Source of the DNA: Astragalus membranaceus
Lineage: Eukaryota > Streptophyta > Magnoliopsida > Fabales > Fabaceae
Length of the DNA: 64,000 nucleotides
Assembly (NCBI GenBank): GCA_039519185.1
Contig: CM076849.1
Coordinates: forward strand, 109,063,806 to 109,127,805
Direction of reading: 5' to 3'
Made by a program: the position numbers and the translations under genes. The notes beneath the pieces are model-generated. The model saw only the letters and a list, made by a program, of their open reading frames with translations, did not search any database and was not told where the DNA came from. How positions within the stretch are numbered: the first letter of the stretch is position 1; each line of letters opens with the position of its first letter. Below, one piece after another: positions 33,720 to 45,428 of this stretch.

Positions 33720-34870
33720 AAAGGTACTGAATGAGGCCCATGTCACTCACGATATCACACTGGGTTAGTTTGATGGAATCGTTGGGAACATTGTTGCAAG
33801 TAATTACCTTACCTTTACTGATGATGAGATTCCAGTCGAAGGGAGAGGGCACAACAGAGCCTTGCACATCTCTGTGAAATGTCGAGAATACTCACTTGCT
33901 CGAGTGCTCATTGACAACGGATCGTCATTTAATGTGTTACCTAGATCAATCATGGAAAAGCTGTATGTGGATTGTTCATACATAAGACCTAGCTCTATAT
34001 TGGTCAGGTCCTTTGATGGATCGAAAAGGGAAGTCATAGGAGTGATGGAGTTACCTGTACAGGTAGGTCCAGAAGTCTTCGTAGTGACCTTCCAAATAAT
34101 GGATATCAACTCATCCTACAGTTGTCTCTTAGGAAGGCCTTGGATACATTCTGTCGGGGCAGTCCCCTCCTCTACATCAGAAGCTTAAATTCATAGTGAA
34201 CAATAAGCCAGTAGTTATTTTCTGTGAGGAGGAAATGCTAGTGAACAGGCCGTCTACGGCCCGCTGCATTGAGGATGCCGAAGGATCACTTGAGACTGCC
34301 TTCCAAGCATTAGAAATTGCAAATGCCACCTCCATGAGGGAGGGAATCCCTCCACTGAAGCCTAAACTGTCTAAGACTGCCATAATGATTGCTAAAGTCA
34401 TGGTAGGCAAAGGTTAACCAAGATGGAAGCGGATTAGGAAAGATCGAACAAGGAATACTGACACCGATATAGTTGCAGGAGAACAAAGACAGACGTGGGA
34501 TAGGATACTGGCCTGGTCGCGCTGACAAGAAAAGAATAGTCGAGGAAAAGAAGGAGCGGAGGTTAGCCAAGCTTGAAGGTAGAGAGGCAAATATGAAGAA
34601 GATCATCATCGGCGACATCAAGATAAACTTTCAGAGTGCGGAAATGCTGAATCCAAATCAGATTGCAGCCATCGAAGATGATCTAAATGCTGAAGATGGC
34701 GTCGTCAGTCTTGTGCGCCCTTGTCCTGCAAGTCAAAAGCCTAATAATTGGGAGATTGTTGACTTCCCCGTGTTTTCAGTCCAAAGTAATTTTCCTGTAA
34801 TGCAATCCTTTGGCTCTGCCCAAGGCCTTAGGCGTTTCATTAGGGCACACATATTTTCTTTTTAGTATCA
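33720..34870 (+). pseudogene. Ogre protease region and linker
   Basis: The frame opens with KVLNEAHVTHDITL, hits a stop, then reads to the retropepsin motif VLIDNGSSFNVLP (about 33,907-33,945) and LLGRPWIHSVGAV. A one-base loss near 34,165 shifts the frame; the next segment (34,175-34,418) continues HQKLKFIVNNKPVV. In yet another frame GSGLGKIEQGILTPI (34,425-34,469) is a remnant of the G-patch-like segment seen in Ogre polyproteins. A basic DKKRIVEEKKERR stretch follows (34,526-34,564). The catalytic Asp-Asn-Gly of this protease copy is intact, but the protein is not. Confidence 0.82.
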
Positions 34871-35180
34871 GTATTTGTTCTGTACCTTGCAGTATTGGGT
34901 TGACTGCAGTTGGTAGGTCTCTTGCTGCCTGGCCGGAGGTTAGTGTGAGCCTGGGGGGGGTACCTGCGAAGCCACTCCGACGCTCAAGTCAGTATTGAGA
35001 ACAGATGAAGGATTTAGCTAGGAATGAGAGTGTACCTTATGATGGCAATAGGAGCCGGTATTTATAGGAAATCGAGCCCGTTTGTGGATCATCGGATCAG
35101 TAGAATTGATCTTAACCATCCAAGTGTGATGGCCTTAATTGGGCTTGTATGTTGTTGATATGGGCCGAAATGGTTGGGCC

Positions 35181-37812
35181 TGTAACGCCCAAATATTTAA
35201 TTAAATTATTTAAATAAATATTTAGGTATTCAATTATTTATTTATTTATTTTAATGGTGTAAATATATTAGCTTTGACTACGAGGCGTATATTTGGATTC
35301 AGGAGGTGGTGCTAGTGATCGGGCTTAAGTTGGAGGAAAGCCCGTGATCCATATCCAAGGCCTAGGCGCATGTAGTGAGGGTTAGTGAGGGTTGGAGGCA
35401 TTCGCATTTTTTGAGAGGAAAAGAAAGGAAGTTTGCGAAATAGAGAGAGGAGAAGAAAGAAGGGTACGGCGCGCACAAGGGAGAAGAGAAGAAGAGGAGA
35501 GTTCGCAAATCCCAAAGGAGCAGAGAGGAGCTGTGTTGCTGAGGTTCTGTTGGTGACTCGATCAAAGAATTGGTGCTCTCCTAATATAAGGTAAGGGTGG
35601 GGTTCTTCCTTATAATAGGGTTCTATGATGGGGTTTATGTGGGGATAGGTCCTATGATGCCCTTGTTTGATTTTGATGTCTAATTTGATGGTGGTTGGAT
35701 TATAACTATGATTGATTGAAATAATTGCTCGTTGGTGATTGTTGCAACTCTAGATATTTGGTGTTCATAGGTGTTGATGTGAATTGCATGCTAGGTGTTT
35801 GACAAATTGTATTTTTATGTTGTGATTGACAATTCATGGTGATTGGTATTGGTGGTTGAAAAATTGGTGATTTGAATTGGTGAGAAATCGAAAATAATGA
35901 CCCTAGGGCACTATGGGCGCCATTGTCTTAGTGCTGTTTTTGGCGCCCTATACCTGGGCGCCGTGCCTGTCCATGTTGCCTGATGTTTCAGTTTCTGTTT
36001 TTGGCGCCCAGTGCATGGGCGCCGTGTCTAGGTGTGTCTCGCATGCCAAGGTGTTGTGTGCGTGTGTTCCTGTCTAGGCGCCCTGGGTGTGGGCGCCGTG
36101 TGCCAAGTTGTTGTGTCGCTGTTTTTGGCGCCCTGGGTGTGGGCGTCGTGTGCCAGGGTGTGTGGGTGTGTGGCTGTGCGTGATTGCGTGTGTTGCTGTG
36201 TCTTGGCGCAGGGGCGCCTTGGCGCCCTGTGCCCGGGCGCCACATTCTGCGTGTTTCGTTCCTGTTGCTTTGCTGATTTTGGCGCCCTGCTGCTGGGCGC
36301 CGTGTCTAGACGTGTTCCTGGTTCAGTTGCGTTGTGTTCCCTGCTGTCTGGGCGCCATGGGCGCCAAATCCTGTGTCATGTTGCGCTGTTGTGTTGCCTG
36401 GGCGCCAAGGGCGCCAGTTTCTGTTGCTGGCCAGTTCCCAGCATGTTCCCTGCTAGGCGCCCAGTGCCTGGGCGCCATTTTCAGGATGTTGCTCAATTTT
36501 CCCCCGGTTTTGTTTTTGACATATCTTTTGACTCAGAAGTCTGATTTAGACGTTTCAAAATGTTTTGGAAAGCTTATTCAGAGGCCTAACTGAATATTCT
36601 AATTTGAGGCAAAGTTCCCAGTTTTCTGGAAAAGTTGTTTATCATTAGTGTAGTCGTTAAATGGTGATGTTCTACAAGAAAGTTGTCATGTCGCAAATAC
36701 TTTGAAAAATTGTCGTTGGTCTCCGGTGTTGTGAAAAACTCTCGTGTCTTAAATGTTTTGGAAAATTGTTGTCTCCTTGGTGTCTTGGTGTTGTTTTGGA
36801 GGGTTGTTGTCCTCTAGGTGTCTTGGTGCGGTTTGATGCTAGGTGTGAAGGCTCAAACCTTGGTGTGTTGGAACTAGGTGTGGAGGTTCCAAGTCTTGGT
36901 GTTCCGTTGTGTCGGGTGTTTGGTGTTTTTCGGTGTCGTTGTGGCTAGGTGTGAAAGCCCAACTTTGGTGATATTTAGTGATTGTTGTTGGTGTGCCATA
37001 TTGTGACTATTGGTGATTGTCTGTGTGCATTCATGGTGTCGCATACAGCATATGCATATTTTTGGTGAAGACCTTTGGTCTTGGAGCTAGGTGTCAAAGC
37101 TCAAATTTTTATAAAAAAACTGGTGAGCTTGGTGTGAAAGCTCGATTTTTGGTGAATTGGTGAGCCTGGTGTGAAAGCTCTCAATTTTGGTGACGCCCCT
37201 ATTTACGGGAAAGACTTTTGGTGTTTTTGGTACCACATGCATATGCCCGTTGGTGTGGGTTGCATTCATGCATTGTCATGACATATGGTGACTGGTTGTA
37301 ATGTTTATAATTGATGTAATGCTTATAATTGGTTGTATGTTTGTAATTGGATGTGTGTAGTGGAGTGGTAGATGTAGTATCATATTCTAGCATATTTCTT
37401 ATCATTTTATGCAATTATATTGAAGATATCTCACCCCTTCTGTTTGAATGTTACCCCTATGCGGTAACGTTCAGGTGATTGCGAGTGAAGGCTTAGGTAC
37501 CTACGCTCTTCTGTGTCGGTGTCGTCGGTGTCCTTTGCTTTGATGTGTAACACTCAAGGGGGGGATAAACGCTAAATTTGGTCGTTATGTTTTGTCATTT
37601 GGAGTCCATTTTCAGGACATTATTATTTTATGTTTTAAAACTTATATTATATTCCGCTGCGTGGTGATGTATTTTGACCAGGTGTTGTTTATGTCGTATG
37701 AGACGTGTTTATTTAACGATGAATGTGTGACATCCTTTTTCGAATTATGAATTAATGTTTTTGTAAACTCTGATTTTGTTGAATAATTACCGGGTAGAAA
37801 AGGGGTGTTATA
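35181..37812. mobile_element. Solo chromovirus-type LTR (2,632 bp)
   Basis: It begins TGTAACGCCC and ends GGTGTTATA (an expected ...TTACA with the last C changed), flanked by a perfect GGGCC duplication (35,176-35,180 and 37,813-37,817). The terminal style resembles the Tekay LTR at 52,659 (TGTAACATCC...GTGTTACA), as does a TTCCGCT word near the 3' end. It contains a G/C-rich GGCGCC block (35,905-36,480) and runs of GGTGT-type simple sequence (36,700-37,300). No gene is supported; ORFs in the G/C block are overlapping frames of repeats. Confidence 0.85.
35905..36480. repeat. GGCGCC palindrome block within the solo LTR
   Basis: About 15-20 occurrences of GGCGCC, mostly as pairs GGCGCCC...GGGCGCC separated by 4-9 bases and spaced at irregular intervals of 50-90 bp, with TGTTGTGTT-like spacers. 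Each pair can fold as a 6-7 bp hairpin. Confidence 0.85.
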
Positions 37813-37886
37813 GGGCCAATCCATATCCAATTGCTAAATAGAGCTCCTGGTATTGCTAAATGGACCCCCTGGTCCAGTCCAAAACA

Positions 37887-37900
37887 GTTGCCCCCCAAGG
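37887..37900 (-). other. Polypurine tract of the gag-only element
   Basis: On the minus strand CCTTGGGGGGCAAC directly precedes the 3' LTR start TGTTTTGG. It gives the element's polarity together with the primer site at 41,521-41,539. Confidence 0.75.
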
Positions 37901-38049
37901 CGAGATTATTCCGAAGGATAGTCTTGGCTTGAAGAATTTTTGTCGATCTACCCGAAGCGTTACTTCATCTGTCTTGTCAAGTTGTATAAGATCTCTTCAC
38001 CGCGACCGTGACTCACACCTCCCTTGGTGTAATCCTTGTACCAGACACC

Positions 38050-40190
38050 GAGCTGGGGTGCCGTGTCCTGATGTTGGCCCCCTACTGGGCGCCTTGTTCC
38101 CAGATGCTGCATCCTGATGTTGGCGCCGTCCTGGGAGCCTTGTGCCAAGATGCCGTATCTTGTTGTTGGAGCCTTCCTGGGCGCCTTGTGCCAAGATGCT
38201 GCGTTCTGATGTTGGCGCCTTCCTAGGCGCCTTGTCCCATGCGTCGTGATGTTGGCGCCCTCCTAGGCGCCTTGTGCCAAGGGGTTGTGTTCTGAAGTTG
38301 GCGCCCCCTTGGGCGCCTGGTGCCATGCCCCTGATGTTGGCTCCCTCCTGGGTGCCTTGTGCCAAGGTGCTGTGTTCTGAAATTGGCGCCCTCCTGGGCG
38401 CCTTGTGCCATGCCTCCTGAGGTTGGTTCCCTCCTGGGCGCCTTGTGCTAAGGTGCTGTGCTCTGAAGCTAATGCCCTCCTGGGCGCCTTGTGCCATGCC
38501 TCCTGATGTTAGCGCCCTCCGGGGCGCCTTACGCCAAGGTGTTGTGTTCTGAAGTTGGCGCCTTCCTGGGTGCCTTGTGTCATGCCTCCTGATGTTGGCG
38601 CCCTCCTGGGCGCCTAGGGACAACGTGTGGTGGTCTGAAGTTGGCATCCTCTTGGGCGCCTTGTGCCATGTTCGGATGCGCTGGGTGTTGTCCTGCAGAA
38701 CATGTTTTGGCGCCCACTAGGGCGCCTTGGTGGCTTCCTGGATGTGCTTGGTGCCATCCTGCAGAACATGGTTTGGCGCCCTCTAGGGCGCCTTGGTGCC
38801 TTCTTGGATGTGCTTGGTGCCATCCTGCTGAACCCTGTTTAGGCGCCCTCTAAGGTGCCTGGGTACCGGCCTGGATTCGCTGAATGTCGTCCTACAGAAC
38901 ATGTTTTGGCGCCCACTAGCGCGCCTTGGTGCCTTCCTGGATGTGCTTGGTTCCATCCGGCAGAACATGGTTTGGCGCCCTCTAGGGCGCCTTGGTGCAT
39001 TCCTGGATGTGCTTGGAGCTATCCTGCAGAACATGTTTTGGCGCCGTCTTGGGGGCCTTGGTGCCGGCCTGGATGCGCTTGGTGCCGTCCTGCAGAACAT
39101 GTTTTGGCGCCCTCTAGGGCGCCTTGGTGCCTTCCTGGATGTGCTTGGTGCGATCCTGCAGACTCTGTTTTGGCGCCCTCTAGGGCGCCTTGGTGCCGGC
39201 CTGGTTACGCTTGGTGCCGTCCTGCAGAACATGTTTTGGCACCCTCTAGGACGCCTTGGTGACTTCCTGGATGTGCTTGGTGCCGTCCTGCAGAACCTGT
39301 TCTGGCGCTCTCTAGGGCGCCTTGGTGCCGACCTGGATGTGCTTGGTGCCATCCTGCTGAACATGTTTTGGCTCCCTCTAGGGCGCCTTGGTGCCATCCT
39401 GCAGAACCTGTTTTGGCGCCCTCTTGGGCGCCTGGGTGCCAGCCTGGATGCGTTGGGTGCTGTCCTCCAGAACATGTTTTGGCGCCCACTAGGGAGCCTT
39501 GGTGCCTTCCTGGATGTGCTTGGTGCCATCCTGCAGAACCTGTTTTGGCGCCTCTAGGGCGCCTTGGTGCCTTCCTGGATGTGCATGGTGCCATCCTACA
39601 GAACATGTTTTGGCTCCCTCTTGGGCGCCTTGGTGTATTCCTGGATGTGCGTGGTACCATCCTGCAGAACCTGTTTTGGCGCCTTCTAGGGCACCTGGGT
39701 GCCTTCCTGGATGTTCTTGGTGCCATCCCGAAGAACATTTTTTGGCACCCTCTAGGGCGCCTGGGTGCCGGCCTGGATCTGCTTGGTGCCATCCTGCAAA
39801 ACATGTATTGGCGCCCTCTAGGGCGGCTTGGTGTCTTCCTGGATATGCTTGGTGCCATCCTGCAGAACATATTTTGGCGCCCTCTAGGGCGCCTTGGTGC
39901 CTTCCTGGATGTGCTTGGTACCATCCTGCAGAACCTATTTTCGCGCCCTCTAGGGCGCCTGGGTGCCAGCCTGGATGTGCTGGCTGCCGTCCTGCGAAAA
40001 GAATTTTGGCGCCTTCTTGGGCGTCTGGGTCCCGGTTTGGGCACGCTGGCTGTCTCCTTGCGTCAAGTGTTTTGGCGCCCTTCTGGGCATCTTGGGTGCC
40101 GGTTTGTGCACGCTGGCTGATTCCTTGCGTCAAGTGATTTGGCGCCCTCCTGGGCGTCTTGGGTATCGGTTTGTGCACGCTGGCTGTTTC
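38050..40190 (-). repeat. Tandem array of GGCGCC hairpins in the 3' UTR of the gag-only element
   Basis: There are more than 30 units. From about 38,690 to 40,000 the period is 66 bp and the unit contains TTTTGGCGCCCTCTAGGGCG followed by CCTTGGTGCC, GGATGTGCTTGG and CATCCTGCAGAAC. From 38,050 to 38,690 a shorter variant uses GGCGCCCTCCTGGGCGCC with CTTGTGCC and CCTGATGTT. In each unit GGCGCCC...GGGCGCC forms a 7-8 bp perfect stem with a 2-4 base loop. Because 66 is a multiple of three, several frames on both strands stay open for 200-280 codons; these are not supported as proteins. Confidence 0.9.
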
Positions 40191-41468
40191 GACCCTGAGG
40201 GTGTTGCATTTGCTGGTACTGTGCCCTGGGATGTGTTTAGCAGGGTGTACTCTAAGAAGCGACCTTGTCGGGGTCGGGATTCCCAAGGAATTCTCTCATC
40301 TTGGGTTCCCTTCTGCCATGGTTCTTCAATGGCCTTGTAAGTCAGCTCTTCCTCCTTACTGCCAACCTTGGCTTCCTCTTGGTACGCCATGTTGTCTTCT
40401 TCATAGTCCATGTACTTTTGTGCTTTCCGAAGGAACTCGTCCAAGCTTCGGGGTTTGTTAACCCTCACGTCCCTTTGACACTGACTTCCCTTCTTGAGGC
40501 CATCCTTCATCCAAAAGAGCCTCCTCTTGTCTTCAAGGTTCCTGACGTTGGCAGCCTCCTTGTTGAACCTTTCCAGATATTCTCTAAGTGTTTCTTTCTC
40601 TACCTGCCTGATTGCCCTAAGAACCTCTTCAGATTTGGGTTTCAACCGGGAGGCAGTGAAACGATCTGTGAACATTCTTGCCAGCTGACTCCATGGGGAG
40701 ATGAAGTTTGGCTTTAGCGCAGCATTAGGGAGAAGTGTGCCAGATGGCGGTCTGGATCTCCGGTTCCATCATACATTTTGAGAGCTGGCAGCTTTTCCAA
40801 GGCCCTTGGGATTCGGCATTCATCCACCCTTCGAGTGAAAGGTCCTTCATCTGATAACCTTCTTGAGTTTCGAGGGGAGGTGTCTTCATAGTCTGAATAT
40901 TGATAGCTGCGCCGGTCCGGGGATCTCCTCGATGGCGATCCCCGGTGGTGCCTCTAGTGGGTATTAACCCGACTCCTTGACCTCTCACGAGAATTAGGGG
41001 ATGCACGTGAGGAGGTCCTGGGGTGGGAGTCGTGAAGCTGGTAGGTATCATATGGAGGGGATGGAGGGGTCCTTGGTGGTGAGCCCGATCCTCCTTGCAT
41101 GCGCTGCCGAGGGGGAGAGCGATGTACGTGCCTTCGCCTTGGGGGGAACGATGGACGTGATGCCTTCGAGGGGGAGACCGATGGCGTCTTGCAGCCACCA
41201 TTGTCGAAGGAGGGGTTCCCGAGCTGGGTGGAGGCTGCTCGGGCAGGGAAGCCACACGCCTTTCAATCTGCCTTAGGCGAGCTTCCTGCTGCCGCATAGC
41301 TTGAGTTCGAATGCACAGGAGATTCAAAAGTTGGCTCACATTCGAGGGCCGGGCAGGCTGACTGGTACCCTTGTAAGGCATGCTGGCGACGTTGCCCTCA
41401 GGAGTACCCTCTGGTCGGGGTGCGGGTATGGCAACGCTTTGAATCCGGGGTCTGCCTCTGGGAGCCAT
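40130..41468 (-). pseudogene. Gag of the gag-only element
   Basis: Frame 41,468-40,725 begins MAPRGRPRIQ, is Pro/Arg/His-rich, and near its end should read IPRALEKLPALKMYDGTGDP, the typical start of a plant gypsy gag core; a shift breaks it near 40,790. Frame 40,675-40,130 continues the core (FTDRFTASRLKPKSEEVLRA, LREYLERFNKEAANV, SLDEFLRKAQKYMDYEED). No zinc knuckle or protease follows; the frame runs into the GGCGCC array. Gag normally packages the element RNA; here it could at best act for this family in trans if intact copies exist. Confidence 0.8.
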
Positions 41469-41520
41469 GGAGTAGCAACAGAAAAGTTATAGGAGTAGTG
41501 ATGATGTGAAAGATAGATAT

Positions 41521-41539
41521 CTCCCACTGTGGTCGCCAA
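41521..41539 (-). promoter_or_regulatory. Primer-binding site of the gag-only element
   Basis: The minus strand reads TTGGCGACCACAGTGGGAG immediately after the LTR end GAACA. TGGCGACC-x-C-x-GTGGG is the priming sequence used by many Tat-lineage gypsy elements. Confidence 0.8.
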
Positions 41540-41870
41540 TGTTCTGTACCTTACAGTATTGGGTTGACTGCAGTTGGTAGGTCTCTTGCTGCCTGGCCGG
41601 AGGTTAGTGTGAGCCTGGGAGGGGTACTTGCGAAGCCACTCTGACGCTCAAGTCAGTATTGAGAACAGATGAGTGATTTAGCTAGGAATGAGAGTGTGTA
41701 CCTTATGATGGCAATGGGAGCCGGTATTTATAGGAAATCGAGCCCGTTTGTGGATCGTCGGATCAGTAGAATTGATCTTAACCATCCGAGTGTGATGGCC
41801 TTAATTGGGCTTGTATGTTGTGGATATGGGCCGAAATGGTTGGGCCAATCCATATCCAATTGCTAAATGG
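41540..41870 (-). repeat. 5' LTR of the gag-only element, outer end missing
   Basis: It matches 34,876-35,180 plus 37,818-37,850 of the 3' LTR with a small number of substitutions and an inserted GT. It then diverges at TGCTAAATGG, where the other copy has two TGCTAAAT words. The terminal segment up to CCAAAACA is absent, so the boundary with Ogre sequence is a deletion junction. Confidence 0.8.
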
Positions 41871-41991
41871 AACTTTAATGAAACTTTATTTTGAATTCTC
41901 CAATGAATTTCAGTTTTCCTTTTTCTCTTTTCATTCGCTTTTGTCTTTTCTTTTATTCGTTTTTCATTCCGTCAATTTTCGCTCAATGCAG
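41871..41991 (+). other. 3' end of the Ogre intron
   Basis: A long pyrimidine tract (TTTCCTTTTTCTCTTTTC and following) ends in CAATGCAG, and the conserved reading frame starts directly after it at 41,992. Ogre elements are known to have a spliced intron between protease and RT. The donor side is on the far side of the gag-only insertion, and I could not place it confidently. Confidence 0.6.
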
Positions 41992-44140
41992 ATCTAAAAA
42001 AATTATCTTTGAAAATAACGACGTCGATAACTCATATTGTAACTTTGATCACTCTGTTAATCAAACTGAGGAAGATGTTGAAGATAACTGGGAAACCCCT
42101 CCAGAGTTTATGAGAATGATGGAACAAGAGGATAAGGTGATTCAGCCCCACGAGGAATCGATTGAAACGATTAACTTGGGCATAGAAGAAGATTAGAAAG
42201 AGGTCAAAATCGGCACCCCAATGAAAGACAGCAAACGGGAGAAACGGGTACGACTTTTGTTCGAATATGTTGACGTCTTCGCATGGACATATCAAGACAT
42301 GCCCGGACTAGACACTAACATAGTCGAACACAAACTGCGAGTAAACCCCAAATGCCCGCCGGTAAAACAGAAATTAAGAAGAATGAAGCCGTATATGTCA
42401 CTAAAAATTCGAGATGAGGTTAAGTAGCAATTCAATGCTTGGTTCTTAGCAGTAGCCAAATACCCTCAATGGGTAGCCAACATTGTTCCAGTTCCAAAGA
42501 AAGATGGGAAGGTTCGGCTGTGTGTCGATTATCGAGACTTGAACAGAGCCAGCCCTAAAGATGATTTTCCCTTGCCTCACATTGATGTCCTGGTAGATAG
42601 CACAACACAACACTCTCTCTTCTCCTTCATGGATGGATATTCCGGATATAACCAAATCAAGATGGCCCATGAGGACAAGGAGAAAACCACCTTCATCACT
42701 CTCTGGGGTACCTTCTGTTACAAAGTAATGCCATTCAGACTGAAGAATGCTGGTGCCACTTACCAAAGGGCAATGGTAGAGTTATTCCATGATTTGATGG
42801 ATAAAGAAATAGAGGTCTACCTGGATGACATGATTGCAAAATCCAAGACTGAAGAAGCGCATGTTGTCAATCTGCAAAAACTCTTCGAGCGTCTGAGGAA
42901 GTTCAAACTAAGATTAAATTCTGCCAAATGCACTTTCAGCGTAAGATCAGGAAAGCTGTTGGGTTTCATAGTTAGTCAAAGGGTAAATCCAGCCAAAGTA
43001 CGAGCAATTCTTGAAATGCCGGCGCCTAAAACCGAGAAAGAGGTTCGTGGGTTCTTGGAAAGATTGAATTACATGTCCAAATTCATATCCCAATTAACAT
43101 CCACCCGTGAGCCTATCATCAAATTATTGTGCAAGAACCAAGAAACGGAGTGGAATGATAACTGCCAAGAAGCCTTTGAGAAGATCAGGAAGTATCTCCA
43201 AAATCCACCGGTTCTAATGTCACGTGTATCTAGCAGACCTCCCATCTTGTACTTAACAGTGCTAGACAAATCAATGGGTTGTGTGGTGGGGCAACCTGAC
43301 GAGTCCGGAAGGAAAGAGCATGCCATTTACTATCTAAGCAAGAAGTTCACTGAATGCGAGACGAGATACTCGTTGTTGGAAAAAATGTGTTGTGCTTTGG
43401 CCTGGGCTGCACGCCGTCTGAGGCCGTATATGCTAAGCCATACTACTTGGTTGGTATCTAAAATGGGTCCAATCAAATACATTATTGAAAAACCCGCACC
43501 CACAGGGAGAATTGCTCGCTGGCAAATGCTACTGTCTGTATACGACATCTTGTATGTTACTCAAAAAGCAATCAAAGGTAGTGCATTGGCTGAATACTTG
43601 GTGCACCAACCCATTGAGGATTACCGATCAATGCAATGTGATTTCCCAGATGAAGATATAATGTCTCTATTCAGAGAAGGAAAATCATCAGACGACGAAA
43701 GGTGGAGAATGTCATTTGATGGCGCTTCCAATCTACGGGGGCATGGGGTCAGAGCTGTATTGATTTCCCCAGATAACCGCTTCATACCATGTACTACTAG
43801 ATTGAGCTTCTATTGCACAAATAACATCACAGAATATGAAGCATTTATTCTAGGCATCCAAGCGGCCCTCGAGTGGAAAGTTAAAAGACTCGATGTTTAT
43901 GGAGACTCGGCCTTGGTCATTTATCAAATAAAAGGTGACTGGGAAACCAGAGACTCCAAGTTGATCCCCTATCGCGATCACGTCCAAAAGATGATCGAAC
44001 AGATCGATGAGCTCACTTTCCACATTTTCCCTCGTGAATAGAATCAGTTGGGAGACGCCTTAGCAACTTTGTCATCAATGTTCAATATCAATGACAATAA
44101 GAGTCTGACATTCATCTGAATTCAACATCGAGATCTGCCG
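41992..44140 (+). pseudogene. Ogre reverse transcriptase, RNase H and archaeal-type RNase H
   Basis: One frame runs from 41,992 to about 44,520 with nonsense codons at 42,194, 42,425, 44,039, 44,117 and 44,270. The RT starts about 42,300 (KCPPVKQKLRRMKP), shows VRLCVDYRDLNRASPKDDFP and the catalytic YLDD at 42,818-42,829. The first RNase H (about 43,240-43,600) has GCVVGQPDESGRKEHAIYYL and ALAWAARRLRPYM. The second RNase H (about 43,700-44,080) has MSFDGASN, TEYEAFILGIQAALEW and GDSALVI, the extra aRNH characteristic of Tat/Ogre. A Gln, an Arg and similar codons appear replaced by TAG or TGA; several fit C-to-T change at methylated sites. Confidence 0.87.
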
Positions 44141-45428
44141 ACACATTATTGTATGGAAATTGAAGAACCCGACAGTAAACCTTGGTATTACGACATCAAG
44201 CATTATATAATAAGCAGAGAATACCCTCCTGATGCCATAGAGAATGATAAGAGAACGCTTAGGAGATTGTGAATGGGTTTCTTCCTAAATGGGGAAGTAC
44301 TTTATAAAAGAAATCACGATATGGTCCTCCTCCGATGTGTGGTAAAAGAGGACGCAGAAATAATTATGAAAGACGTCCACGAAGGCTCGTTCGGCACTCA
44401 TTCTAATGGGCATACAATGGCAAGAAAGATCTTGAGGGCTGGCTACTACTCGTTGTCAATGGAGACCGATTGCTTTAACTATGTGACGAAGTGCCACAAA
44501 TGTCAAATCTATGCTAATAACATTCATGTGCCGCCGCTTCTTTGAACGTCTTAGCAGCACCATGGCCATTCTCAAAGTGGGGCATGGATGTCATCGGTCC
44601 TATTGAACCTAAAGCATCGAACGGTCATCGCTTAATCCTGGTTGCTATTGATTATTTCACCAAGTGGGTCGAAGCCGCTTCTTATACTAGTGTAACGAAA
44701 TCCGTGGTTGTCAAGTTCATAAAAAGAGATTTGGTTTGCATTACGGCCTTCCAAATAAGATCATCACAGATAACGGGACCAACCTGAATAACAAAGTGAT
44801 GAAAGAGTTGTGCGAGGACTTTAAAATTCAACACCATAACTCTTCTCCATACCGTCCAAAGATGAATGGGGCTGTCGAAGCGGCAAACAAAAATATAAAG
44901 AAGATCGTGCAAAAAATGGTGGTGACCTTCAAAGATTGGCATGAAATGCTTCCCTTCGCCCTGCACAAGTACCGAACCTCAATTCGCACGTCAACAGGGG
45001 CAACTCCATTTTCACTAGTATACGGGATGGAAGCAGTTCTTCCCATCGAAGTTGAAATACCCTCTCTGCGAGTGCTAATAGAAACAAAATTAGAAGAAGC
45101 AGAATGGGTTCAAGCTCATCTGGATCAGTTGAATCTCGATGAGGAAAAGAGAGTAGTCTCTTTGTGCCATGGGCAGTTGTACCAGCAAAGAATGAGGAAA
45201 GCATTCGAGAAGAATGTTCATCCTCGACAGTTTCAGGAGGGAGACCTAGTGCTCAAGAAAATCCTGTCTATCCAAAAGGACTCCCATGAGAAATGGACTC
45301 CTAATTACGAAGGATCTTATGTGGTAAAGAAAGCATTTTCTGGAGGGGCCTTATTCCTCACAAAAATGAATGGTGATGACCTCTCACTCCTAGTGAACTC
45401 AGATGCAGTCAAGAAGTACTATGCCTAA
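44141..45428 (+). pseudogene. Ogre integrase
   Basis: It shows the zinc-binding domain (HEGSFGTH...CHKCQIYA, about 44,379-44,516). The catalytic core holds the three acidic residues in GMDVIGP (about 44,581), TDNGTN (about 44,769) and GAVEAANK (about 44,870). The C-terminal part ends NSDAVKKYYA at 45,425. Two frameshifts break it, near 44,540 (just after a TGA) and near 44,740. The final frame (44,736-45,428) is open for 230 codons, so decay is moderate. Confidence 0.87.

Larger units (their letters stand above)
34876..37886 (-). repeat. 3' LTR of the gag-only element, split by a solo LTR
   Basis: The LTR consists of 34,876-35,180 and 37,818-37,886 (about 374 bp together). Minus-strand ends are TGTTTTGGACC and GTACAGAACA. 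A minus-strand TATA-like CTATAAATACC lies at about 35,057-35,067. The insertion is flanked by the duplicated pentanucleotide GGGCC. Confidence 0.85.
34876..41870 (-). mobile_element. Gag-only gypsy element (TR-GAG-like) inserted in the Ogre
   Basis: Direct repeats start TGTTCTGTACCTT at 34,876 and 41,540 on the plus strand. In minus order it has the 5' LTR (about 41,870-41,540), a primer site, a two-piece gag (41,468-40,130), a GGCGCC palindrome array (about 40,190-38,050), a purine tract and a 3' LTR (37,886-34,876, split by a solo LTR). No protease, RT or integrase is present. The outer end of the 5' LTR has lost about 25-50 bp relative to the 3' copy, so no target duplication can be read. 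Without the inserted solo LTR the element is about 4.36 kb. Confidence 0.82.

Noticed and set aside
35983..36593. Overlapping 66-170 codon ORFs rich in Cys/Ala/Val
   Set aside because: They are frames of the GGCGCC palindrome block within a solo LTR; all frames are open because of composition.
38783..40286. Long overlapping ORFs (200-280 codons) on both strands rich in Arg/Pro/Ser or Trp/Cys repeats
   Set aside because: They come from a 66-bp tandem unit whose length is a multiple of three, so several frames stay open at once. No start context, domain or single preferred frame is evident.
34876..41875. Target-site duplication for the gag-only element
   Set aside because: The outer end of the 5' LTR is missing, so the right flank is a deletion junction and cannot be compared.
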